Shown: positions 35,182 through 44,325, counted from the stretch's first letter. The stretch: 64,000 bases of DNA from Candidatus Paracaedibacteraceae bacterium (GCA_019636055.1 JAHBYH010000003.1:201501-265500), one strand, 5' to 3'. Numbers and translations are program-made. The notes: generated by a model from the letters alone, not told the origin.

Positions 35182-35717
35182 TGGAGCCCACAACTGTTGC
35201 TGTTGCCTTGGGGTTTGCTCAGTTTATTCCTTCAATCGCCAAGTGGTTAGCCGGAGATAAAGCGGAACAAGTTGCCAAGGACGTTATTGGAATTGCTAAA
35301 CGCATTACCGGCATTGATGATTCTGCCGGTATGATTCGTATGCTGCTTGATGAACCTGAACTCGTCATTGAGTTTCAAAAAGCAGTTTTAAATCTAGAGG
35401 CTGAAATGGAGCTGTCGGTCATGCGTGACCGACAAAGTGCTCGGATGCGCGACATGGCCTTCATCAATTCAGGTCGTAATAATACACGGGCTGATGTCAT
35501 GGTCCTCAGCGCAGCAGGTGGACTTATTGCTTGTCTGATTTCACTGGCTTATTATTCAGAGTTTTTACCGGGGGAGGCTGTTGGAATTATTTCAACAGTG
35601 GCTGGTATCTTTGGATCTTGTCTTAAGGATGCGTATGCCTTTGAGTTTGGTTCATCTCGGGAAAGCAAAATAAAAGACACAACGATGGCTGCTTTATTTG
35701 AACAGGAACTATCATGA
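35181..35717 (+). CDS. Holin of the 3TM GTA-release type
   Basis: The 178-residue product starts with a hydrophobic VAVALGFAQFIPSIAKWL, then a charged stretch, and has two further membrane segments at about 110-150 (VLSAAGGLIACLISLAYYS and AVGIISTVAGIFGSCLKDAY). This layout and the charged MRDRQSARMRDMAF stretch fit the holin family described for gene-transfer-agent release (PF11351). It would form lesions that let the SleB hydrolase out. It directly follows that gene, so the two make a lysis cassette. It ends the phage block together with a small overlapping ORF. Confidence 0.8.
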   Translation: MEPTTVAVALGFAQFIPSIAKWLAGDKAEQVAKDVIGIAKRITGIDDSAGMIRMLLDEPELVIEFQKAVLNLEAEMELSVMRDRQSARMRDMAFINSGRNNTRADVMVLSAAGGLIACLISLAYYSEFLPGEAVGIISTVAGIFGSCLKDAYAFEFGSSRESKIKDTTMAALFEQELS

Positions 35718-35890
35718 AAAATTATGAGAAGCTTTACTCTATGGCATTGGCAAAGAGGCGAAGGGGGCGACAGTTATCGCAAAGAACCCAAGCTGTGTTA
35801 AGGGCAATCCTAATGTCTTTGTTGGTGCCCCATCAACCTGCAATTATGACTAAGAAGAGGAGACACTTCTTCCTCAAAGGACGAGATTAA
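35714..35890 (+). CDS. Small basic ORF of 58 aa overlapping the holin stop
   Basis: An ATG at 35714 overlaps the holin TGA by 4 bp and opens 58 codons to TAA at 35888. The peptide is very basic, with clusters such as AKRRRGRQLSQR and TKKRRHFFLKGR and a short hydrophobic centre. The coupling suggests translation with the holin. It could be a small regulatory protein, or chance coding across the decayed end of the block. No family known. The stop is 12 bp short of the recG stop on the opposite strand. Confidence 0.35.
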   Translation: MKNYEKLYSMALAKRRRGRQLSQRTQAVLRAILMSLLVPHQPAIMTKKRRHFFLKGRD

Positions 35891-35902
35891 AGGCGGTATC
35901 CC

Positions 35903-38002
35903 TCAAGACCTCGTATACCGAATAGCATCGTCCTTTGAGAAAATCTTCAGCAACAAACGTATTGCGAGCCCACGTTCTCCTTCGAGACGTGGGTTTTCTT
36001 TTATAATTCTTTTAGTTTCTTGGTTAGCGAGTTTTAGTAATTGCCCCATTTTATCAGGGTATGAAACGAAGTCAGCCAATCTAAATCCAGGAAGACCACT
36101 TTGACGCGTTCCCAAAATATCTCCACCACCACGTAATCTGAGATCAGCTTCTGCTATTTCAAAGCCGTCATTTGTTTGGCGCATGGTTGATAGACGTTCT
36201 TTGCCAATTTGGCTCATTTCATGGCCGTATAACAAGATACATGTGGCTGCTTTTGTTCCTCGGCCGATACGTCCTCTTAGCTGATGAAGCTGAGCCAAAC
36301 CAAAACGCTCAGCATGCTCAATAATCATGATCGTTGCTGCGGGGACATTGACCCCAACCTCGATGACCGTTGTTGCGATCAGGATATCGACAGATCCGTT
36401 GATGAATTGGTCCATAATTGCATCTTTATCTGCGGCTTTCATTTTTCCATGGACAAGCCCAACTTTTTTACCAAAAATCCCGTGAAGTTGATCGTATCGA
36501 TCGACCGCGGCAGATACATTTATTTTCTCTGATTCTTCGACTAAGGGACATACCCAAAAAACTTTTGCGCCGTTCTGAATTTCCCGTTGGACACCATCAA
36601 TCACATCGTTCAGTCGATTGAGCGGCAGGACTTTTGTATCAATAGGTTGCCGTCCTGCAGGTTTCTCGCGAATCACAGACACATCCATATCTCCAAAGTT
36701 CGCTAATTGTAAAGTGCGGGGGATTGGGGTTGCTGTCATGGCAAGAATGTCCGGATTGTTTCCCTTCTCCGACAGAGCTAAACGTTGTTCAACACCAAAG
36801 CGATGTTGTTCGTCAATAACAGCCAGACCTAGACGGTTGAATTTAACCGAATCTGTAATCAGTGCGTGGGTGCCAATTAATAAATCAATATTGCCCAAAG
36901 CAAGTTCTGTAAGGATTTTTTCACGCTTCTTCCCTTTTTCCCGTCCGGTTAGGATGTTAGCTTTTATGCCAATTTTGTCGGCAAGTTCAATCATAGATTC
37001 TGCATGTTGACGAGCAAGAATATCTGTTGGGGCTAAAATTGCTGCCTGATAACCTGATTCAATAGAACGTAGCATGGCAATCAAAGCAACCAATGTTTTT
37101 CCGCTTCCTACATCCCCCTGAATCAAGCGTGTCATCGGTGTCGATTTTTCCATATCTTCAAAGATATCTCTGATAACATCCTTTTGGGATTCAGTTGGCT
37201 CATAGGGTAGTTCTTGCATCAATCGACGGGTAAGATCACCGGTTCCGGCCATGGCACACCCTTGAATCTGAACTTCACTTGCTTTTCTTGCATAATGTAA
37301 GGCGAGTTGATGGGCAAAAAGTTCGTCAAAGATAATGCGTTCATGGGCGGGTGATAAGGTTAGTTCCTTTAGATTCTGGGGATAATGGACTTGACGAATT
37401 GCTTGGTTAAAGCTAATCAGGTTGTTGTCTGATAGCACATTTGGATCATGCCATTCAGGAAGGGTGATCAGTCTTGCAAGAGCTGCATCCATTACACGGT
37501 GAACACATTTATTTGTTACCCCTGTTGTAAGAGGGTATATAATTTCCTTTTCAGGCACCATCATTTCCGGTGTGACGGGCAACACTCTGTCCGGATGCAT
37601 AATGCTCCATTTACTTAAGTTTTTATCGGCTCGACCGATGATGATTTTTTTTGCCCCACTCGGTAAAATTTTACTAAAATACGGAGTATTTCCATGAAAA
37701 AAGACAACATCAAAAAAGGTTGAGCCATCGTGACAACTCACCCGATGGGGTGATCCGCGTTTAAATGCGGGTTTATGCCCCATGACTTGTGCTTGAATAA
37801 TAACGGTTTCACCAATGTTAGCGTCATTAATGGTTTTTACCAAACGATAAGAATGAATACCGCTGGGAAGATGGAGAAGAGCATCTATGGCACGTTCGCC
37901 CAATAACCTTTTGAATAGAGATTCACGGCGCCCGGCTACCCCTGGTAATGTGGACAGGGGAGCAAACAGTGGCGTCAGTCGTTGGATCAATTCTTGTGAC
38001 AT
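35903..38002 (-). CDS. recG: ATP-dependent DNA helicase RecG
   Basis: A 699-residue superfamily 2 helicase: an N-terminal wedge/OB domain (about 1-250), then helicase motifs I (GDVGSGKTLVAL near 297), II (VIDEQHRFGV, a DExH box near 397), III (MTATPIPRTLQ) and VI (QLRGRIGRG). It remodels stalled replication forks and branched DNA. The length is normal for alphaproteobacteria. The 3' end carries a hairpin that on the plus strand resembles a terminator for the phage block. Confidence 0.96.
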   Translation of the reverse strand: MSQELIQRLTPLFAPLSTLPGVAGRRESLFKRLLGERAIDALLHLPSGIHSYRLVKTINDANIGETVIIQAQVMGHKPAFKRGSPHRVSCHDGSTFFDVVFFHGNTPYFSKILPSGAKKIIIGRADKNLSKWSIMHPDRVLPVTPEMMVPEKEIIYPLTTGVTNKCVHRVMDAALARLITLPEWHDPNVLSDNNLISFNQAIRQVHYPQNLKELTLSPAHERIIFDELFAHQLALHYARKASEVQIQGCAMAGTGDLTRRLMQELPYEPTESQKDVIRDIFEDMEKSTPMTRLIQGDVGSGKTLVALIAMLRSIESGYQAAILAPTDILARQHAESMIELADKIGIKANILTGREKGKKREKILTELALGNIDLLIGTHALITDSVKFNRLGLAVIDEQHRFGVEQRLALSEKGNNPDILAMTATPIPRTLQLANFGDMDVSVIREKPAGRQPIDTKVLPLNRLNDVIDGVQREIQNGAKVFWVCPLVEESEKINVSAAVDRYDQLHGIFGKKVGLVHGKMKAADKDAIMDQFINGSVDILIATTVIEVGVNVPAATIMIIEHAERFGLAQLHQLRGRIGRGTKAATCILLYGHEMSQIGKERLSTMRQTNDGFEIAEADLRLRGGGDILGTRQSGLPGFRLADFVSYPDKMGQLLKLANQETKRIIKENPRLEGERGLAIRLLLKIFSKDDAIRYTRS
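35969..36001 (+). terminator. Possible plus-strand terminator inside the recG 3' end
   Basis: CCCACG (35969-35974) pairs with CGTGGG (35988-35993), extended by TCT/AGA around one bulged base, and is followed by TTTTCTTTT on the plus strand. It would stop transcripts leaving the holin gene, yet it lies within recG codons on the other strand. Confidence 0.45.
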
Positions 38003-38066
38003 GCCTTAAGTATAGCCTAAGATTGTTTTTTATGTCGAGTAGCCTTCCTGTGTATAACAAGAAGTT

Positions 38067-39035
38067 TTACAGCTTAGACCAATCTATCCCATAACGTCGT
38101 AGGGTTTCTTCAAAATGGGTTGGTGGCGCTGCATTAAAAGTCAGTCTGTTCCCTTCACGATCCCTGAAAGTAATCGTCCGAGCATGCAAGTGAAGCGTTC
38201 TGTTAATATCTGTCACTTCTTTACCACCATATTTCCCGTCGCCAAGAATAGGAGATCCTAAGTGCTGGCAATGGACGCGGATTTGGTGGGTACGTCCTGT
38301 TTCGGGACGCAGTTCAACCCAAGCCATGAACGGAAGATTCCTTTTTTCTAAGCGTTTCAACGTTTGATATACAGTTACAGCATTTTTTCCCTTTTCATGA
38401 TCAACCACGACTTTTTCGCGATCACCAATACCTGCCTTGACTAATGGAGCTTTGATAACGCCGCTACCTGGTGTTGGTTGGTCGACAGTCACGGCCCAAT
38501 ATATTTTATCAACATTCCCATCTTTAAACTGTTGGGTTAGATGCGTAGCCATCTCACCTGTCTTTGCAATAACAAGCAAACCGCTTGTGTCCCGATCAAT
38601 ACGGTGGGTCAAGCGATAACGACAGTTTTTATGTTCGCCATAACCAGCTAAGAAACGATCGACGTGACGAAATGTCTTGGTGCCACCTTGGACAGCAAGA
38701 CCACTCGGTTTATTGATAATTAAGATTTCATCATCTTCCCAAATGATCAGAGAAGTAAAAAACTCCAACTCATCTGGTGTAAGAGTTGGTGCTTCTTTCA
38801 TGCTGATTTGAGGGAGTACGTTTCGATATTTAGCAAGATCTTCCTTGACGGTAACAACATCGCCAATAACGATGCGGTGGCTCGATGCTACTTTTGTGTC
38901 ATTTAGCTTGATCTTACCTGTGCGCAGTAATTTTTCAAGAACGCTTTGTTTGAGCTCTGGTATTTGTTTCTTTAGCCAGCGATCTAATCGCATCCCTTCA
39001 GAATCTTCGACAATATATACGGTTGGTTGGTTCAT
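38067..39035 (-). CDS. RluC/RluD-type 23S rRNA pseudouridine synthase
   Basis: From the ATG at 39035 the product has 322 residues: an S4 RNA-binding domain (about 5-65, LDRWLKKQIPELKQSVLEKLLRTG) and a RluA-type catalytic domain with the aspartate in HRIDRDTSGLLVIAKT near 160, HQIRVHCQHLGSPILGDGKYG near 260. It isomerises uridines in the large ribosomal subunit; whether RluC or RluD specificity cannot be told. The open frame continues 31 codons upstream through twin hairpin repeats, but those residues are repeat-encoded (MYPKS(R/H)FWVH twice) and the ATG at 39035 has an AAAGG-like ribosome site, so I take it as the start. Confidence 0.9.
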   Translation of the reverse strand: MNQPTVYIVEDSEGMRLDRWLKKQIPELKQSVLEKLLRTGKIKLNDTKVASSHRIVIGDVVTVKEDLAKYRNVLPQISMKEAPTLTPDELEFFTSLIIWEDDEILIINKPSGLAVQGGTKTFRHVDRFLAGYGEHKNCRYRLTHRIDRDTSGLLVIAKTGEMATHLTQQFKDGNVDKIYWAVTVDQPTPGSGVIKAPLVKAGIGDREKVVVDHEKGKNAVTVYQTLKRLEKRNLPFMAWVELRPETGRTHQIRVHCQHLGSPILGDGKYGGKEVTDINRTLHLHARTITFRDREGNRLTFNAAPPTHFEETLRRYGIDWSKL

Positions 39036-39055
39036 TTTCTTTGCCTTTTTATCAA

Positions 39056-39130
39056 TATGTACCCAAAAATGCGATTTCGGGTACATATGCTCCATAACAT
39101 GTACCCAAAAACGTGATTTCGGGTACATGT
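39056..39130. repeat. Two tandem hairpin repeats between lepA and the pseudouridine synthase
   Basis: Copy 1 (39056-39087) and copy 2 (39097-39130) each have ATGTACCC and GGGTACAT arms around a 14-base centre whose own AAAT/ATTT ends can pair. The copies are spaced 42 bp, which keeps the codon frame, and on the minus strand both read M-Y-P-K-S-(R/H)-F-W-V-H. Confidence 0.9.
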
Positions 39131-39146
39131 CTATCTATCTCTACTC

Positions 39147-40940
39147 CTAATTATCATTCATTTTTAGGGCTGCAATAAATGCGCTTTGTGGAATTTCTAC
39201 GTTCCCGTACTGGCGCATTTTCTTTTTACCTTCTTTTTGCTTATCTAGAAGTTTACGTTTACGAGAAATATCGCCGCCGTAACATTTGGCTGTTACGTCC
39301 TTACGCATTGCAGAAACGGTCTCACGAGCAATAACTTTGCCACCAATAGCGGCCTGTACTGCAATCTTAAAGAGTTGACGTGGGATTAAATCTTTTAAAC
39401 GCTCACAAATCATGCGACCGCGAGATTCAGCGCGCCCTTTGTGAACGAGCATTGACAGGGCATCAACAGGTTCTCCATTAACCATAATGGAAACCTTTGC
39501 AATATCACTTTCTTCGTATGTGTCTAACGCATAGTCAAATGACGCATACCCTCGGCTGATAGACTTAAGGCGGTCATAAAAATCAAAAACAACTTCGTTT
39601 AAAGGTAATTTGTAAACTGCCATGGCGCGGTTGCCTGCATATGTCAGATCTAATTGAACACCACGACGTTCACTGCATAATGTCAGAACTGAGCCTAAGT
39701 ACTCATCTGGAACCAAGATTGTTGCCTTGATCCAAGGTTCTTCGATTCGATCAATTTTTACAACATCTGGATAATCTGCTGGATTATGCAATTCAATCAT
39801 TGTCCCATTTGTCATATGGATTTTGTAGACAACGCTTGGTGCAGTTGTGATTAGATCTAGATCAAATTCGCGTTCTAGACGTTCTTGAATAATTTCTAAA
39901 TGCAGAAGGCCCAAGAATCCACAGCGGAATCCATAGCCCAAAGCTGCAGAGCTTTCGGCTTCGTAATGAAAGCTTGCATCATTGAGTTGTAATTTTGCTA
40001 AGCTATCACGTAACCGTTCAAAATCAGCTGCATCGACAGGAAATAGACCGCAGAATACAACAGGAACAGATGGTTTAAAGCCAGGAAGAGGAGCTGCTGC
40101 TTGGCGACGTTCATCTGTAACTGTATCACCAACTTTACAATCAGCTACAGCTTTGATGCTGGCAGTGATGAAGCCAACTTCACCGGGAAGAAGCTTATCG
40201 ACTAAGACTTGCTTTGGGGTAAAATATCCGACGCGGTCAACTTCATAAGTTGCGCCTGTTGACATCATGCGAATCTTCATTCCTTTGGACAGAACGCCAT
40301 TTTTGACACGGACTAGAATCATAACGCCAAGATAGGGGTCGTACCAACTGTCAACGAGCATGGCTTGTAGAGCTGCTGATTCATCCCCAGTTGGGGCTGG
40401 AAGACGAGTGACAATTGCCTCAAGTACGTCTTGAATACCGATACGGGATTTAGCTGAAGCAAGGATTGCATCCGAGGCATCTAGGCCGATAACATCTTCG
40501 ATTTGTTGCTTAACGCGATCAGGGTCGGCTGCGGGGAGATCAATTTTGTTCAGAACTGGGATGATTTCGTGGTTATTGTCAATGGCTTGATAAACGTTTG
40601 CAAGGGTTTGAGCTTCTACACCTTGGCTGGCGTCAACGATAAGCAATGAGCCTTCGCATGCAGCCAAAGATCGGCTCACCTCATAAGCAAAGTCAACGTG
40701 ACCAGGAGTATCCATCAGGTTTAATTGATAGGTTTCACCATCGTTTGCTTTATAGCTTAAGCGAACAGTTTGTGCCTTGATCGTAATTCCGCGCTCACGC
40801 TCAATATCCATGGAATCGAGCAGTTGATCTTTCATTTCGCGGGATTCAATTGCACCGCAAAACTCGATCAATCTATCGGCCATGGTAGATTTTCCATGGT
40901 CAATGTGGGCGATAATAGCAAAGTTACGTATGTTTTTCAT
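39147..40940 (-). CDS. lepA: Elongation factor 4 (LepA), ribosomal back-translocase GTPase
   Basis: The 597-residue GTPase has the G motifs AHIDHGKST (about 11-19), [11 protein letters not shown] and NKIDLP, then EF-G-like domains and the LepA-specific C-terminal domain (about 490-597) containing [34 protein letters not shown] residues. It acts on ribosomes under stress and aids initiation or elongation. The length is exactly that typical for LepA (about 600). It is upstream of the pseudouridine synthase gene on the same strand, with twin hairpins in the 111-bp gap. Confidence 0.97.
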   Translation of the reverse strand: MKNIRNFAIIAHIDHGKSTMADRLIEFCGAIESREMKDQLLDSMDIERERGITIKAQTVRLSYKANDGETYQLNLMDTPGHVDFAYEVSRSLAACEGSLLIVDASQGVEAQTLANVYQAIDNNHEIIPVLNKIDLPAADPDRVKQQIEDVIGLDASDAILASAKSRIGIQDVLEAIVTRLPAPTGDESAALQAMLVDSWYDPYLGVMILVRVKNGVLSKGMKIRMMSTGATYEVDRVGYFTPKQVLVDKLLPGEVGFITASIKAVADCKVGDTVTDERRQAAAPLPGFKPSVPVVFCGLFPVDAADFERLRDSLAKLQLNDASFHYEAESSAALGYGFRCGFLGLLHLEIIQERLEREFDLDLITTAPSVVYKIHMTNGTMIELHNPADYPDVVKIDRIEEPWIKATILVPDEYLGSVLTLCSERRGVQLDLTYAGNRAMAVYKLPLNEVVFDFYDRLKSISRGYASFDYALDTYEESDIAKVSIMVNGEPVDALSMLVHKGRAESRGRMICERLKDLIPRQLFKIAVQAAIGGKVIARETVSAMRKDVTAKCYGGDISRKRKLLDKQKEGKKKMRQYGNVEIPQSAFIAALKMNDN

Positions 40941-41156
40941 GATTCAAATTAAGTTTAGTTATTTATCTAATTTTTATAGGAATCTTACCTTAAAGGCAAA
41001 TGATATTACACTTCTTGCCAATTTATTGAGTTCTTTGAACGCCAAACTTTCTATTAGGCCGTTAAGATTGGGGTAACCTAGAAAAAACTAAAGGGCACAG
41101 GAAAAAAATCTGCTTGAAATAGGTGCCTAAGGAGCAAATTTTACGCTCTACGTTTC

Positions 41157-41184
41157 TTGACAAACCATATGTCGTCATTATAGC
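41157..41184 (+). promoter_or_regulatory. Sigma-70-like promoter ahead of the RNase D-like gene
   Basis: A perfect -35 TTGACA (41157-41162), a 16-bp spacer and TATAGC (41179-41184) lie 38 bp before the ATG at 41223. The rest of the 282-bp gap from lepA (40941-41222) shows no gene. Confidence 0.6.
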
Positions 41185-41222
41185 CTTGCTTATGTTGTTT
41201 TTGATTTGGGGATAAGGTTTTC

Positions 41223-41837
41223 ATGAAAATAGAGTTTCATAAAAATGATTTGCCAGCTGGGCTTGATTTAGGTAAGACTGTTGCGATTGATACGGAAACA
41301 ATGGGGCTAAAGCCAAATCGTGACCGTTTGTGTTTAGTTCAGTTGTCATCCGGAGATGGTGTTTGCCACCTTGTGCAGATTGATCCGACCGGTGAAACTT
41401 ATCCAGAAAACCTGATCATGTTGCTAAGTGATGACTCAGTAGAGAAATTATTCCATTATGCGCGTTTTGATGTAGCTATATTGATGCACACATTCGGTAT
41501 TACAATGAGCAATATTTACTGTACAAAAATTGCATCAAAACTCGTGCGAACTTATACAGATCGTCATGGCCTTAAGGAACTGTGTAAAGAGCTTTTGGGT
41601 GTTGAAATATCTAAACAAGAGCAGACATCTTATTGGGGAGCGGATGATTTAAGTGAAGATCAAAAGAAATATGCTGCAACCGACGTCTTGCACTTGCACA
41701 AGCTAAAAGCAATTTTAGATGATCGCCTAGAGAGAGAAGGGCGCACAGAACTAGCTCAAGAATGCTGTAACTTTATTCTGACACGCGCCTATCTCGATCT
41801 ATTGGCTGGTGATGAATTCGATATTTTTGCGCATTAA
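41223..41837 (+). CDS. RNase D-like 3'-5' exonuclease
   Basis: A 204-residue DEDDy exonuclease domain: DxE in AIDTETMGL (about 22-30), the second acidic site in LFHYARFDVAIL near 85 and Y-x-x-x-D in YAATDVLHLHKL near 160. It is the short form without the HRDC domains of Escherichia coli RNase D and is common in alphaproteobacteria. It probably trims tRNA 3' ends or other small RNAs. The gene has its own promoter-like sequence and its stop overlaps the convergent DUF465 gene by 3-4 bp. Confidence 0.9.
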   Translation: MKIEFHKNDLPAGLDLGKTVAIDTETMGLKPNRDRLCLVQLSSGDGVCHLVQIDPTGETYPENLIMLLSDDSVEKLFHYARFDVAILMHTFGITMSNIYCTKIASKLVRTYTDRHGLKELCKELLGVEISKQEQTSYWGADDLSEDQKKYAATDVLHLHKLKAILDDRLEREGRTELAQECCNFILTRAYLDLLAGDEFDIFAH

Positions 41838-42013
41838 CGCACGTTAGTGCGTTTACTGAAATCGGTGATTTCATCCTTAACTTGGAGTTTGCGTTTTTTT
41901 AGTTCATGAAGACGCGCTTCAGCGGTAAAAGCACCTGTTTCGATGCGTTTGATTTCTTTGTCTAAGCTTTTGTGCTTACGGATCAAGTTGTCTAAATGAG
42001 ATTGGATGTTCAT
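41834..42013 (-). CDS. DUF465 (YdcH-like) small protein, 59 aa
   Basis: A short gene on the minus strand with ATG at 42013, preceded by an excellent AGGAGG ribosome site, and a TAA at 41834-41836 that overlaps the RNase D-like stop. The 59 residues form a helical hairpin with the DUF465 (PF04325) pattern: IQSHLDNLIRKHKSLDKEIK, a short linker with FTAEARLHEL and KKRKLQVKDEI. Proteins of this family are widespread in proteobacteria, and their function is not well known. No other gene is close enough on the same strand to share its promoter. Confidence 0.9.
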   Translation of the reverse strand: MNIQSHLDNLIRKHKSLDKEIKRIETGAFTAEARLHELKKRKLQVKDEITDFSKRTNVR

Positions 42014-42114
42014 AATTTCCTCCTTCTTTAGTATCTACCCACACCATTATATAGCGTAGTAATAAGATGAGTCAAATGATATGAAATTTAATAGCAATTA
42101 CTTGAGTGACTATA

Positions 42115-42144
42115 AAAAGCCCTGTATGGAACAACAGGGCTTTT
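42115..42144 (-). terminator. Terminator of the secreted gene at 42161
   Basis: AAAAGCCCTGT and ACAGGGCTTTT form an 11-bp stem with a loop of 8 bases. T-runs occur on both strands; the gene that ends just upstream on the minus strand is the likely user. Confidence 0.85.
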
Positions 42145-42160
42145 CTTTTGAATAAAAGTC

Positions 42161-42505
42161 TTATCGATACTGGTTCATTTCTACACGAGCGAACGAGTCC
42201 GCTCTTTGGTCATTATCATTCGGGGATCCATCCCAGTGAAATGTGATTGTTGCATTACAAGCTGGTCTGTGTGTTATTTCGAAATTATAACGTGGTGGTT
42301 CTGTTGGTGTGCCGATATTTGACCATTTAGCTTCTGATGATGGTTTGTATACAATATTATGGATACAACCGCGATTTCCTGAAACATTCCAACCCGGAGC
42401 TGAGCCACCCCATGCTTTAATTTTAAGTACAGTTGTCATTTCTGCATTTTTAGCATCAGCTTGTGTTGCTAAGAGCATGAGTCCTAATAAAGCGAGTTTT
42501 TTCAT
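42161..42505 (-). CDS. Small secreted protein, 114 aa
   Basis: A clear signal peptide (MKKLALLGLMLLATQADA) is followed by a small beta-rich domain with two cysteines (GCIHNIV and RPACNAT) that could be disulphide-linked, and W/P/G-rich loops (AWGGSAPGWNVSG, FHWDGSPNDND). Overall it looks like a small periplasmic or secreted beta-sandwich, but I recognise no family. It has its own terminator 17 bp downstream and stands alone, so it is a single-gene unit. The ribosome site AGGAG lies before the ATG. Confidence 0.75.
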   Translation of the reverse strand: MKKLALLGLMLLATQADAKNAEMTTVLKIKAWGGSAPGWNVSGNRGCIHNIVYKPSSEAKWSNIGTPTEPPRYNFEITHRPACNATITFHWDGSPNDNDQRADSFARVEMNQYR

Positions 42506-42576
42506 CCTGAATACTCCTAAAATGTTAAATCTCCTTATTATTCAAGATGAAAACTTAAATTAAAGTTAAGTTCTGC

Positions 42577-42603
42577 AAAAAAAGAAGCCCTGGTTAGGGC
42601 TTC
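42577..42603 (-). terminator. Terminator of the heme A synthase gene
   Basis: GAAGCCC (42584-42590) pairs with GGGCTTC (42597-42603) around a 6-base loop, and the minus strand continues with seven T residues. Confidence 0.82.
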
Positions 42604-42609
42604 CTTAAT

Positions 42610-43653
42610 TTACGCTTCGTATGGGCGTCGATGAACGTTAAATATAACGTTAAGGATTAACGCTAAGACGATAACGGCAACACCTTGATGAAGTGTTCCA
42701 AGGCTAACCGGAACTTCATGGAGGAGCGTTGCAATCCCTAGGATCACTTGAAAGACAATCCCGACAATCATAAGCTTTGCTGCATCTTTGACAGATTTGC
42801 CGAAGTCAGAGCGAAGTAACCCCGTCATGGCAAGGATGGTTAATGCCATTGTTAAGACCGCGATTGTTCGATGAACCCATTGGACAGTTGCGGCATTTTC
42901 AAAGAAATTTAGCCATACAGGTGTCAGATGGCTCCATTCATAAGGGATAAAATCTCCCCCCATTAACGGATAGGTATTGTACATTTTTCCTGCTTTTAAT
43001 CCTGCGACAAAACCCCCGTACGTAATGGTGAGCATAATGGCCAGTGCTGAAAAATGAACAAGCATGACTTTATTATTCCCGCCCCCTCTGACTTGTTTTT
43101 CGTTGGGGTGGATATGACGTAGCCCTGTAAAAAATAAGACAGCAAATAAGACAAGCGCTAACATCAAGTGGACTGTTAAACGATAGTGACTAACGGATGG
43201 ATCTTTGACTAGGCCACTTTTAACCATATACCACCCCATAAAACCTTGTGCCATGCCGATAATCGCAACGACAACGGACATTTTTTTCATGCCACGACTG
43301 AGTTGCCCTTTAGCCCAAAACCAAACAAGAGGAATGAAAAAGAATAAACCAATCAGGCGTCCTAAGAGTCGATGTGCATATTCCATAAAGAAAATAAATT
43401 TGAATTCAGATAATGTCATCCCGTGATTGACGAGTTGGTATTCCGGGAATTGCTGATATTTCGCAAACTCTTCGAGCCATGCAGTTTCTGATAAAGGGGG
43501 GATGGCCCCAACTAATGGTTTCCATTCAACGATGGATAAACCTGAGTGGGTTAGCCTTGTTGCGCCTCCCAGCATAATCATGAGCCATATTAAAAAACAA
43601 GTACCGAATAACCATAGGGTTATGGCGCGGTTCGGATGGGTAATTTTATTCAT
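42610..43653 (-). CDS. ctaA: Heme A synthase (COX15/CtaA type 2)
   Basis: The ATG at 43653 has a GAGGG ribosome site; the longer frame to 43710 would add 19 residues without support. The 347-residue protein has eight membrane segments and the histidine motifs of COX15: GGATRLTHSGLSIVEWKPL near 30, MEYAHRLLGRLIG near 91, QWVHRTIAVLTM near 255 and TLHQG near 318. It oxidises heme O to heme A for aa3-type cytochrome oxidase, so the organism should respire aerobically. The COX15-like form is typical of alphaproteobacteria and mitochondria. It has its own terminator. Confidence 0.95.
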   Translation of the reverse strand: MNKITHPNRAITLWLFGTCFLIWLMIMLGGATRLTHSGLSIVEWKPLVGAIPPLSETAWLEEFAKYQQFPEYQLVNHGMTLSEFKFIFFMEYAHRLLGRLIGLFFFIPLVWFWAKGQLSRGMKKMSVVVAIIGMAQGFMGWYMVKSGLVKDPSVSHYRLTVHLMLALVLFAVLFFTGLRHIHPNEKQVRGGGNNKVMLVHFSALAIMLTITYGGFVAGLKAGKMYNTYPLMGGDFIPYEWSHLTPVWLNFFENAATVQWVHRTIAVLTMALTILAMTGLLRSDFGKSVKDAAKLMIVGIVFQVILGIATLLHEVPVSLGTLHQGVAVIVLALILNVIFNVHRRPYEA

Positions 43654-43737
43654 AAATCCCTCAAATGTTAAAATGCTATTCAAATTAGTTATAGCCTGAG
43701 TTATAGTCAAATAAAAGGATCTATTCGGAGAAAATCT

Positions 43738-44325
43738 ATGCGTTTTGTTTTTTTGTCTGCTGCTTTGCTTTCAAGCTCTATGGCTGCCACCTTGGCGATT
43801 AAAGGGCCATTGACTGAAGCATCTGCCTATAATATACATGAACGATTTGTGCAAAATAGCGGGGCAAAACTCGACCAACATCCCTACAAGAACTATACAG
43901 TTGAGCTCGGTTCAATCTCTAATCTTGATGATAAAGACGTTGCTTATATGACAGATGTCATGAACAAATGGGTTGTGGCTAATGGCAAAAATCTCCGTGG
44001 CGTCAAGTTTGATATTGCCCGCTGTGAAGTTCTTGGTGGTAAAAAAGTAATGCTGGTTGGTGATTATATCTATAATGATATATTTAACCTCCGGGATAGC
44101 CTATCAGAAGCTATTGAATCCTCCGTGCCACCGAGCGGGAAGAAATATTCCCTGAGAGCGAACTGCAAAGGGAACTTTTCTCCTTCTGTCTACGTTGGAG
44201 ATATAAAAGGTTTTACTCCAAAACAAGTTGTTTGTCGTGTTAATCGTCGCATTAACCAATCTGAAATTATCCATGATCAGCCTTATTTTGAAGTCGAAGT
44301 CGACTCATTGCGTGTGTATCATTAA
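43738..44325 (+). CDS. Secreted hypothetical protein, 195 aa
   Basis: A signal peptide (MRFVFLSAALLSSSMAA) leads a mixed alpha/beta domain. Two strands in NYTVELGSISNL and SPSVYVGDIKGF occupy the places where 2H phosphoesterases (LigT-like) carry H-x-T motifs, but the histidines are absent, so any relation would be to a degenerate, non-catalytic member. This is only a suggestion. Three cysteines are present. It is divergent from ctaA across an 84-bp gap and 39 bp upstream of the efflux lipoprotein gene, so it may share its transcript. The ribosome site GGAGAAA precedes the ATG. Confidence 0.7.
   Translation: MRFVFLSAALLSSSMAATLAIKGPLTEASAYNIHERFVQNSGAKLDQHPYKNYTVELGSISNLDDKDVAYMTDVMNKWVVANGKNLRGVKFDIARCEVLGGKKVMLVGDYIYNDIFNLRDSLSEAIESSVPPSGKKYSLRANCKGNFSPSVYVGDIKGFTPKQVVCRVNRRINQSEIIHDQPYFEVEVDSLRVYH

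Noticed and set aside
39036..39128. Longer start for the pseudouridine synthase
   Set aside because: The added 31 residues are encoded by the twin hairpins and precede a good ATG with its own ribosome site, so the extension was not taken as native protein.
43738..44325. Active 2H phosphoesterase (LigT-like)
   Set aside because: The strand positions are suggestive, but both catalytic histidines are missing, so no enzymatic call was made.
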